DNA of 64,000 bases from CAIVVT01 sp963838205. GTDB lineage: Bacteria > Acidobacteriota > Terriglobia > Bryobacterales > Bryobacteraceae. The notes under the pieces were generated by a model that saw only the letters and a program-made list of their open reading frames with translations, did not search any database and was not told where the DNA came from. Shown here piece after piece: positions 58,001-64,000 of this stretch. The position numbers and the translations under genes are program-made. Location of the stretch: the NCBI GenBank assembly GCA_963838205.1, contig CAWIQF010000006.1:124001-188000 (forward strand), read 5' to 3'. How positions within the stretch are numbered: the stretch's first letter is position 1; each line of letters starts with the position of its first letter.

Positions 58001-58069
58001 CCAGTAAGGGGTTACTGATTCTTGTCCGCAGACTTTTGATTCTAAAGGGCCACCGCAGTAAGCCCTTAC
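58001..58069. repeat. Paired GTAA/TTAC hairpin element, second copy
   Basis: AGTAAGGGGTTACT (about 58003-58016) and GTAAGCCCTTAC (about 58055-58066) flank a spacer with GATTCTAAAG, the complement of the CTTTAGAATC seen in the copy at 32970-33043. The hairpin arms differ in loop length between the copies. Confidence 0.65.
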
Positions 58070-58168
58070 CGGTTTCATTTGGGAGCAAGCGCCGCTCAGT
58101 GGCCAACCGACCCGCTTCCGGCCAGCCGAAGCCGCGTTCGGCGCGTGCGGCTCGGTGTTAAACGCACG

Positions 58169-58332
58169 GACCGCTCCTTCACAGTCGCGGCTCTGAAACG
58201 AGCGGCTTCCGAGCCGCGACCACAGGGAGCGGTCTTTGCGTCATTACCGAGCCGCGTGTTTCAGAGCCGCGACCGTCAGCGACTGTGTGTGGTGTTGAAA
58301 CAGCGCGGCGACCGCTCCTTAGAGTCGCGGCT
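58169..58332. repeat. Cluster of GAGCCGCGAC-type repeats in both orientations
   Basis: Copies lie at 58169-58193 (minus), 58211-58235 (plus), 58264-58287 (plus, right half diverged) and 58310-58332 (minus), with a fragment GAGCCGCGTG at 58249. The outer copies face inward against the inner plus copies, so the cluster could fold into several alternative hairpins. Confidence 0.7.
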
Positions 58333-58372
58333 GGGTAACGCCGTCTCGGCCCGTAAGAGGCGCGGGGCGACG

Positions 58373-59318
58373 TTACTCGCCGGACCAGGCGTGGTAGGCG
58401 GCGGCGACGTTGGCCTGGGCGGTGTTGCCGGGATGGATGAAGAGCTGGTAGCGGAAGCGCACGCTCTGGCCGGGTGCCAGGGTCAGGCTGCCGTCCTTGG
58501 TTTTGTCGCCGGTGAAGTCGCGTTCTCCAAACGGATTGGCCGCGAAGAGGCCGTAGTCGCGCGCGTGCCACCAGGTGGGATAGGTGGAGTTGGCCGGATG
58601 GTCGAAGATGGCGATGCCGACGGCGCGGCCGTCGAGAGTTCCCGAGTAATCGACCCACGGCGAGCGATGGCCCCAGATGAGCGCCATGCCCGTTTGTCCG
58701 GCGGCATTGGTCATTTTGCCGGTGCCCGTGAGCTCGCTCGAGCTCGTCGCGCAGACGCAGCGCGAAGAAGCCTTCCTTGGTGTCGCCGAAGACGACCTGG
58801 GGCACGGCGTGGAGCGTGACGTCGAAGTCGATGGTGCGCACCGGGCCGTCTCCGGAAAAGAACATGGTGCGATCCTCGATCAACAGGACCTGGCCCGCGG
58901 GATCGCGCCATTCGAAGACCGCCCAGATAACGCCCTTCTCCGGTCCATCCTGAACGTCGCGGATTTCGCGCAGCACGATCAGGCCCTGCTTGCCCTGGCG
59001 CTGCTCGGTTTCGTTGGCCCAGAAGTCGACGCCGTTGACGTCGCCGTGGGTGATCCAGAGGCCGCGCTGGTGCGGGTGGTCGCGGCTGCCGGGCTCCGTC
59101 GTTTCCATCGGATAGAGCCGGGTCAGGCGCTGGCCGGAGGCGCTGAGCAGCGGGTGCAGGTAGGGCTTGGGCGTGGATGGGCCGAAGTAAAAAGTGGTGA
59201 AGGGCCGGCCAATGATTTCGACGGCGATGGAGTCCGGCTGACGGTTGAAATGCACCTGGGCGGGGGCCGTCATAAGCCCCGCGCAGCCGATCAGCATCGG
59301 CACAAAGCCCCGTCGCAC
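58373..59318 (-). pseudogene. DUF6807 (PmoA-like) family secreted protein, frame disrupted
   Basis: An exported protein of about 314 residues; the family is named for methane-oxygenase PmoA by annotation only and is usually linked to sugar metabolism. Frame one has a signal segment (MLIGCAGLMTAPAQ), FGPSTPKPYLHPLLSASGQ, HPHQRGLWITHGDVNGVDFW and ends near LRDELE. An extra C at 58736 moves it; frame two reads ELTGTGKMTNAAGQTGM, GTLDGRAVGIAIFDHPANS and RYQLFIHPGN. Removing one base restores the family length. The start is a GTG at 59318; an ATG at 59354 is an alternative. Confidence 0.78.
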
Positions 59319-59677
59319 GTTGTCCAGTAGATCACAGGAAAAGCCGCGCCGCATGGCGTTTAGTACTACGCGAAGGGCCCTTCGCAGGCCGTTCAGTACT
59401 ACCCGTCATGCCGAGCCGCAGGGGTGCCTAGCCTCGTCGCATGCCCTCCAGGAGATCGCACTAAGAGCCGCGTCGTTGGCGCCAGCAAATTGCACGAATA
59501 GCCGCATTGCAGGCCCGTGGGAACTACTCGAAAAGCCGCGCCGCAGGAGGTCTGACAGATCGGACGATAGGTAGAAAGGGCGGGGCCGGGCGCGCGGCGC
59601 TTACCGAGTGATCGGTTGTAGGGGTGGGGAGGGTTCGCTACGATAGATATGGAATCAAAGGATAGGAGCGTCGAAAT
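59319..59677. other. 359-bp gap with decayed repeat units and the tat promoter
   Basis: No gene is supported. Between 59339 and 59550 a degenerate motif recurs about five times: (A/G)-TACT-(A)-C-(C/G)-GAA-AGCCGC-(G/A)-x-GCAGG. AAAAGCCGCGCCGCA occurs exactly at 59339-59353 and 59531-59545. A perfect 14-base palindrome CGAAGGGCCCTTCG lies at 59371-59384. Confidence 0.5.
59616..59644 (+). promoter_or_regulatory. Promoter of the tat operon
   Basis: TTGTAG (59616-59621), a 17-bp spacer and TACGAT (59639-59644). The start would be near 59651, about 27 nt before the ATG, with TAGGAG as the ribosome site. Confidence 0.55.
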
Positions 59678-60214
59678 ATGGGTCCCTTCGCCTGGGACAA
59701 GATGGTGCTCATCTTCATTGTGGTCCTGGTGCTGTTCGGGCCCAAGGAACTGCCGAAGGTGGCGAAGACCATCGCCAAGTTTATGAACGATTTCAAGCGC
59801 GCCAGCAGCGAGCTAAAGGAGACCTGGCAGCGGGAGCTATCGGCGCTGGAGCAGGAGACGCAGGAGATCCGCAAGGACCTGACCGCGGAAACGGATAAGC
59901 TGACGCAGTCGGGCTCGGGTTACAACGAAAGCTATTACCATCACGACTCCTCGTACGATTACGGGGCCTACGGGTATCCGGATTCGTCCTCCGAAGCGGC
60001 CACAGCCGCTAGCGTAGCAGCCGCGGGCGCGGTGACGGAGCCGGTGACGGATGCGGCAACGGAAGGGCCGGCGGTGGACACAGTCACGGAGACGGCTTCC
60101 GAGCCTGCCGTGGCCGAGGCAGCGCCGGTGATCGCGGCCGCGGAGGGGACGGTTCCAACCGACGTTTCCACGACGCCCGCCACAGACGCCCACGACGAGC
60201 CGGCCGCGTCCTGA
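59678..60214 (+). CDS. Twin-arginine translocase subunit TatA/TatB
   Basis: A 178-residue Tat component: a short periplasmic N-terminus, one helix (about 8-24), the hinge FGPKELPKVAKT (20-31) and an amphipathic helix to about 75. The remaining 100 residues are a disordered tail with a Tyr/Ser/His patch (NESYYHHDSSYDYG near 83) and Ala/Thr/Val/Glu-rich repeats. Length and the PKELP hinge fit TatB better than TatA, but the two cannot be separated by sequence alone. tatC follows 36 bp later. Confidence 0.85.
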   Translation: MGPFAWDKMVLIFIVVLVLFGPKELPKVAKTIAKFMNDFKRASSELKETWQRELSALEQETQEIRKDLTAETDKLTQSGSGYNESYYHHDSSYDYGAYGYPDSSSEAATAASVAAAGAVTEPVTDAATEGPAVDTVTETASEPAVAEAAPVIAAAEGTVPTDVSTTPATDAHDEPAAS

Positions 60215-60250
60215 ATGAGCTGGCGAGAAGGGCTCCCAGAATAGAGATCG

Positions 60251-61450
60251 ATGCCGAATTCAGACGATCCGCAGGATCAAAACACTCCGTCCGAGCACGA
60301 ACCCGGGCCCCAACCAGAGCCCGAGCCCGAACCTAAGACCGACCCCGAACATGACGGGCGGCAGACTCCGGAAGAGGCCGCACCGGAACAGGCTCTGCCG
60401 GAACAGGCCGCACCGGAGCAGGCTCTGCCGGAACAGACTTTGCCGGAACAAACCGCGCCGGAGCAGGGCTTGCAGCCCGCCTCCCAGGCCGTGGAGCCGG
60501 TGGCCGCGGCCCGCTCGGTGATGCCTCCAACTCCACCACCTCCTCCACCGCCGCCGCCGGAAGAGCCGGAAGAAGAGGATGGCATGCTGCGGATGAGCTT
60601 CCTGCAGCACCTGGAGGAGCTGCGCACGAGAATTATCCGCAGCCTGATGGGACTGGTCGTCGCGTTCATGATCTCGATGTGCTTCATGAACCAGATGTGG
60701 AACGCGGTGAAGCAGCCGATCGTGGTGGCGCTGAAGACGCTGGGCTATCCGCCGGAGCTGGCGGCGCGGACGCCGATGGAGGGCATCTCGATCGTCTGGT
60801 TCCGGGTGCCGATTCTGGCGTCCATTTTCATCGCTTCGCCATGGGTGCTGTACCAGGTGTGGGCCTTCATCGCGCCGGGGTTATACAAGCGCGAGCGGCG
60901 CTGGGCGGTGCCGTTCATCCTGACCACGGCGGGCCTGTTCATCACGGGCGGCCTGTTCGCCTATTTCATTGCCTTCCGCTTCGCGCTGACGTTTCTGCTG
61001 AAGATCGGCAAGGACGCCGGCATCCGGCCATACATCGCGCCGACCGAATACATGGATCTGTTCGTCAACGTGATCCTCGGGGTGGCGCTCATCTTCGAGA
61101 TGCCGGTGCTGATTTTCTTCCTGACGCTGCTGCGGATCGTGACGCCGAAGTTCTTGTTGAAGCACTCGCGCTACGCCATTCTGGCGATTGTGATCGTGGC
61201 GGCGATCGTCACGCCGACGCCGGACGCAGTGACCATGACGCTGGTGGCGACGCCGATGATCCTGCTGTATTTCGTCGGCGTGTTCGCAAGCTTCCTGCTG
61301 GTGCTGCGGCGCGAGGGACGTCCGTTCCCATGGAAGAGGACGGTGAAGCCGCTGCTGTGGACGATCGCGATCTGCGCCGTCGGAGTGTTCGTGACGATGC
61401 TGGTATTCCACCTCCACTGGGTGTGGAAGTGGCCGTTCTTCGTGAAGTAG
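60251..61450 (+). CDS. tatC: Twin-arginine translocase subunit TatC with long N-terminal extension
   Basis: Membrane receptor of the Tat pathway for folded proteins. The 399 residues comprise a TatC core (about 115-395) with six helices: SFLQHLEELRTRIIRSL near 117 with the conserved Glu, ASPWVLYQVWAFIAPGLYKR near 198 and FEMPVLIFFLTLL near 285. A 110-residue acidic, Pro-rich N-terminal tail precedes it, with alternating pentapeptides PEQAL/PEQAA/PEQTL (about 40-75) and a run of about nine Pro (about 95-104). The core alone is of normal length. At least five exported proteins in this window have Tat-like or Sec-like signals. Confidence 0.9.
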   Translation: MPNSDDPQDQNTPSEHEPGPQPEPEPEPKTDPEHDGRQTPEEAAPEQALPEQAAPEQALPEQTLPEQTAPEQGLQPASQAVEPVAAARSVMPPTPPPPPPPPPEEPEEEDGMLRMSFLQHLEELRTRIIRSLMGLVVAFMISMCFMNQMWNAVKQPIVVALKTLGYPPELAARTPMEGISIVWFRVPILASIFIASPWVLYQVWAFIAPGLYKRERRWAVPFILTTAGLFITGGLFAYFIAFRFALTFLLKIGKDAGIRPYIAPTEYMDLFVNVILGVALIFEMPVLIFFLTLLRIVTPKFLLKHSRYAILAIVIVAAIVTPTPDAVTMTLVATPMILLYFVGVFASFLLVLRREGRPFPWKRTVKPLLWTIAICAVGVFVTMLVFHLHWVWKWPFFVK

Positions 61451-61504
61451 CACGGCGGCCGAAGGCCGACAGACGCATGTTATATTGAAGACGGAAGCCA
61501 GAGT

Positions 61505-61580
61505 GGGCGGCTAGCTCAGTTGGGAGAGCACCGCGTTCGCAACGCGGGGGTCGCGGGTTCAAGTCCCGCGCCGTCCACCA
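61505..61580 (+). tRNA. tRNA-Ala (anticodon CGC), CCA encoded
   Basis: A 76-base tRNA. Acceptor arms GGGCGGC and GCCGTCC pair with the G3-U70 wobble that defines alanine identity; the discriminator is A and CCA is encoded at 61578-61580. The anticodon loop is TTCGCAA, giving CGC. The T-arm GCGGGTTCAAGTCCCGC is standard. The last 22 bases overlap, on the other strand, the 3' end of the CapA-type gene. Confidence 0.95.
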
Positions 61581-62620
61581 ACCCCTCCTTCCAATCCATC
61601 CAAGCCAGCATCGTGCAGGATCGCCCGGCCTTCGCGCTCAGTGGCCAGGCGGGGCGTGCTGGCATGCTCGATGACGACCGGCAGAAGCTCGATCCGCTCG
61701 AGCGCGGCGGACGCGGCGCCGGAGGGTTTCGCGAGACGGACGCGCAGAGCCAGGCCGTGCGTGGTATCGCGGCTCCAGTCCTGATCGAAAACGAAGTTGC
61801 CCAGACCGTAGAAGACGGGTTTCCCTTTGTAGGACTCGAAGCTCTGGACCCAATGCGAGTGCGCACCCACGACCAGGTCGGCGCCGGCATCGATGGCGGC
61901 GTGGGCGAAATCGATCTGGGCCTGGTTGGGCTTGTGCGTGTACTCGTTGCCGGCGTGCATGGTGACGACGACGAAGTCCGCGCGGGCGTGGAGACCGGCG
62001 AGGGCGCGGCGCAGGCGGGCGCGGTCCTCAATGCGCGCGACGTAGGGGTTACGAGCGGCGCCGAGGTCGTTTAGAGAAGCGTAGGAAGCGCCGACGAAGG
62101 CGATGCGGATGCCGTTGGCCGTGACGATCGCGGGCTGCCAGGCATGGTCCAGATCCGAGCCGGCGCCGACGTGCTGGATGGCGTTTTCATCGAGCAGCCG
62201 GGCGGTGCGGCGGAGACCGGCGGGGCCCTGATCGAGAGCATGATTGTTGGCCAGGTTGAGGATCTTGAAACCGGCATCCATCAGGCCACTGAGGGCATCC
62301 GAAGGCGCGCCGAAGATCAGCCGGTTGGCGGACGGGCTGGCTTGAGCACGGGCCGAGAAGGGCGACTCCAGGTTGCCGAAAGCGAAGGCGACCGAATGGA
62401 GCACGTCGCTCATTGCGCTGAACGGCCGCCTGGGATCCCGGGAGCGCTCGATGGCGGCGGCGACGCCGCGCGCGAGCATGATGTCGCCGACCACCAGGAA
62501 AGTCGCGCTGGTGCGGGGGCGGATGGCGGGCAGCGCCGGCGGACGCCGGGCCACGCTGCAGGAGGTCATCCAGACGGCTACGAGAAGAGTGCAGGCACTG
62601 ATCGAGCGGGAGCCCCTCAT
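61559..62620 (-). CDS. CapA-family metallophosphatase, probable lipoprotein
   Basis: A 353-residue CapA/PgsA-type protein with the metallophosphatase fold; relatives act in poly-gamma-glutamate or envelope polymer metabolism. The N-terminus (1-21) ends in a lipobox-like MTSC, so Cys21 may be lipidated. Metal-binding motifs are FLVVGDIMLARG near 42, FGNLESPFS near 82, ILNLANNHALDQG near 119, VVTMHAGNEYT near 217 and VVGAHSHWVQSFE near 245. The last codons run through the 3' part of tRNA-Ala in antisense, giving a Gly/Arg-rich tail. Confidence 0.82.
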   Translation of the reverse strand: MRGSRSISACTLLVAVWMTSCSVARRPPALPAIRPRTSATFLVVGDIMLARGVAAAIERSRDPRRPFSAMSDVLHSVAFAFGNLESPFSARAQASPSANRLIFGAPSDALSGLMDAGFKILNLANNHALDQGPAGLRRTARLLDENAIQHVGAGSDLDHAWQPAIVTANGIRIAFVGASYASLNDLGAARNPYVARIEDRARLRRALAGLHARADFVVVTMHAGNEYTHKPNQAQIDFAHAAIDAGADLVVGAHSHWVQSFESYKGKPVFYGLGNFVFDQDWSRDTTHGLALRVRLAKPSGAASAALERIELLPVVIEHASTPRLATEREGRAILHDAGLDGLEGGVGGRRGT

Positions 62621-62679
62621 TGAAGTCAGGTTAGCGCGCAGCCCTCATGGGGCGGAAGCGGAGCGCTTCGACTCGGGGC

Positions 62680-62730
62680 GAAAACACGGGGACAGCAGAG
62701 CGTTTAGACTGCCGTTGGACCTGTCCCACC
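62680..62730 (+). repeat. GGGGACAG-type element, partial copy
   Basis: GAAAACACGGGGACAG (62680-62695) matches the arm at 2962 exactly, and CTGTCCC follows at 62721-62727, giving a short inverted pair GGGACAG/CTGTCCC. It lies between the CapA-type and PEP-CTERM genes. Confidence 0.5.
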
Positions 62731-62792
62731 GCCATTCAGGACGCAGGAAGTGTCTCAGGCTCCGGTTTGCCAGGGGAGATGCTGATTGGGGT

Positions 62793-63461
62793 TTAAGCGC
62801 GCCGTTTTCGCGAGCGCATGTACCACGCAGCCGCAAGTCCGCCCATGACCAGCAGTGCGGACGAGGGCTCTGGAATGGGGCTCAGTCCTTCCTCCGATGC
62901 CGAACCCAGCGCCGGGAGGTCCGGGTTGCTCAGTTGGATCGTCAGCGCCCAGTTGGAACTGTCGTAAGTCATTGTGCCTGGATCGCAAAAATACCCGGTT
63001 CCGTCGCAGCCATTCTCGGCAGTGAAGTTCGGGTCGGGGATGAGGTTGACATAGAAGAACCCATCGGACAGATTCCCGAGCATGCCGTTGTCCCACTGGG
63101 TGAGCGCGATGATGTAAGTGCCCGCCGCGATGGTGCCCGATGGCGGCTCGGAGACCTCGGCGTCATTGCATCCGGCGGGGGAGTAGCTGGAGAAACCGTT
63201 CAAGCAGGTGGGATCGCCGCTCTGCTGCGTCATTCCGTTGCCAGCGCCATCGAACATCGCCAGGTACGTCGGGAACCCGCCGGTGGCGCCGGATGTGGTC
63301 CAGGCGGTCAGGGTTTCGGGGACGGCCAGGGTCACGGTGAACAACTGGACATCATTGTCGTAAGTAAAATTGCCGGTGAAGTTAAAGTTGAGCGTGCCAG
63401 CGAACGAGGCGAGGCACCCGCCGAGTAACAGAACGACCGCGGCAAAAAATCGACGCACCAT
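62793..63461 (-). CDS. PEP-CTERM sorting domain protein
   Basis: A 222-residue secreted protein with a signal peptide (1-22, SFAGT) and a C-terminal PEP-CTERM anchor: the motif IPEPSS near 195, a hydrophobic helix (about 201-214) and a basic tail (RSRKRRA). The mature part is Gly/Thr/Asp-rich with paired cysteines and beta-sandwich character, and relatives have no known function. Exosortase is expected elsewhere in the genome. TGAGGAG precedes the ATG. Confidence 0.85.
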   Translation of the reverse strand: MVRRFFAAVVLLLGGCLASFAGTLNFNFTGNFTYDNDVQLFTVTLAVPETLTAWTTSGATGGFPTYLAMFDGAGNGMTQQSGDPTCLNGFSSYSPAGCNDAEVSEPPSGTIAAGTYIIALTQWDNGMLGNLSDGFFYVNLIPDPNFTAENGCDGTGYFCDPGTMTYDSSNWALTIQLSNPDLPALGSASEEGLSPIPEPSSALLVMGGLAAAWYMRSRKRRA

Positions 63462-63859
63462 GATTCTCCTCAGGATTCAGCGTAATTCAGATGCCCCTAT
63501 CGGGCCTGAAACTCTCATCAGTCTACACTACCTCCGACAGTAGGACGCCAGCGGGATGACGGGAGCACGGAAGCCGCGTGGAAATGGCGGTGCGTGGGGC
63601 GGCGAGGTGACGTGAAGTAAGGGCCACGCTCCGTCACAACACAGCATCGCTTCGTCGATAGTAACGAAGCGGCGAAGGGCGAACGGGTCAGCCAGTGCGG
63701 CCGGCTCTAACCCATGAAATCAGCGATTGCGTGTAACGTCCACGGATTGTTGTTACTGAGCCGCGACTGCGTTACTGAGATGGAATGAGAAGGCCGGCCC
63801 CGGCGGGATGCGGTAAGCTCCCAATGGTTGCGCACTCGAAGTGCAAAAGGAGACCGGCC
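63462..63859. other. 398-bp gap before the IS110-family gene
   Basis: No gene is supported. A perfect 8-bp stem CGCTTCGT/ACGAAGCG lies at 63648-63655 and 63664-63671 with an 8-base loop. A truncated GAGCCGCGAC-type repeat is at 63758-63771, flanked by the direct repeat GTTACTGAG (63752-63760, 63771-63779). The insertion-element end probably lies between about 63771 and 63859. Without the far end I cannot fix it. Confidence 0.45.
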
Positions 63860-64000
63860 ATGAAGCAGAATAACACTGTCCAGCGGAGTCCGAAGCGTCG
63901 GGCGGCGAGCTCGCGCGGGCCGATCACGATCGGCCTGGACCTGGGCGACAGGAGCAGTCGCTATTGCCGGCTGGATGGGCAGGGCGAGGTGGTGCAGGAA
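63860..64000 (+). mobile_element. IS110-family transposase, first 47 codons
   Basis: The reading frame opens at ATG 63860 (AGGAG 8 bases upstream) and runs off the right edge. After a basic leader it reads ITIGLDLGDRSSRYCRLDGQ (residues about 22-41), the first Asp-bearing strand of the RuvC-like DEDD domain that opens IS110/IS1111 transposases. No stop is seen in 47 codons. The start lies about 90 bp after the truncated GAGCCGCGAC repeat, so the element may have entered it. Confidence 0.75.

Larger units (their letters stand above)
57994..58372. other. 379-bp convergent gap filled with repeats
   Basis: No gene is supported. The left part (58001-58069) holds a second copy of the paired GTAA/TTAC hairpin element; the right part (58169-58332) holds at least four GAGCCGCGAC-type repeats in both orientations, plus a fragment at 58249. 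The radical SAM gene and the DUF6807 gene converge here. Confidence 0.65.

Overview
The window is 64 kb of dense, GC-rich bacterial DNA that is most likely from an acidobacterium of the Solibacter/Bryobacter type. That placement is an inference. It rests on a PEP-CTERM protein, secreted fucosidase-type hydrolases, a DUF6807 (PmoA-like) protein, an Mla/MCE lipid transporter and short dispersed palindromic repeats in many intergenic gaps. Nothing resembles a prophage, a plasmid or a CRISPR array. The only transposase is the first 47 codons of an IS110-family element at the right edge.

Layout, 1-16.3 kb: a glycerate 2-kinase (cut by the left edge) and shikimate kinase face away from a Lon-substrate-domain protein and a HAD hydrolase. 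A 12-gene complex I operon follows on the minus strand (nuoA-C-D-E-F-G-H-J-K-L-M-N). It has a near-consensus promoter at about 16.3 kb and lacks nuoB and nuoI. A MerR regulator diverges from it. 17-31.9 kb: ctpA-type protease, a long GMP synthase, galU, a 7Fe ferredoxin, a DUF72 protein, a GH29 fucosidase, an HDOD protein, a sugar-isomerase-like protein, a GT4 glycosyltransferase, and an mlaE-mlaF-mlaD-ydjC/hpnK-like lipid-transport operon.

31.9-50.9 kb: P1 peptidase and arginine decarboxylase (both frame-disrupted), an SDR, a TrmJ-like methyltransferase, a LolA-like secreted protein, a hybrid histidine kinase, a large GH95-like hydrolase, and a complete tetR-tolC-hlyD-ABC-ABC-permease-permease efflux operon resembling E. 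coli cecR-ybhGFSR. A frame-disrupted acyl-CoA synthetase closes the section. 51-64 kb: a small HMA-like protein with MscS, tRNA-Asp, a toxin-antitoxin pair, hddA/hddC heptose genes, a radical SAM protein, a DUF6807 protein (frame-disrupted), tatA/B and tatC, tRNA-Ala, a CapA-type phosphatase, a PEP-CTERM protein and the IS110 start.

Two themes stand out. First, four genes are broken by six shifts, and each fits a single extra base. No shift creates a stop at the site and none lies in a homopolymer, which points to insertion errors in the assembly rather than decay, but this needs reads. Second, the intergenic DNA holds several families of short palindromic or tandem repeats (a GAGCCGCGAC-type unit, paired GTAA/TTAC hairpins, a GGGGACAG inverted pair, 12-mer and about 41-mer tandem units), mostly between convergent gene ends. 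No complete undescribed system could be demonstrated. The best leads are the complex I operon without its N2/N6 subunits, the repeat families and their possible link to the IS110 element, and the radical SAM gene with its small secreted Cys-containing neighbour.
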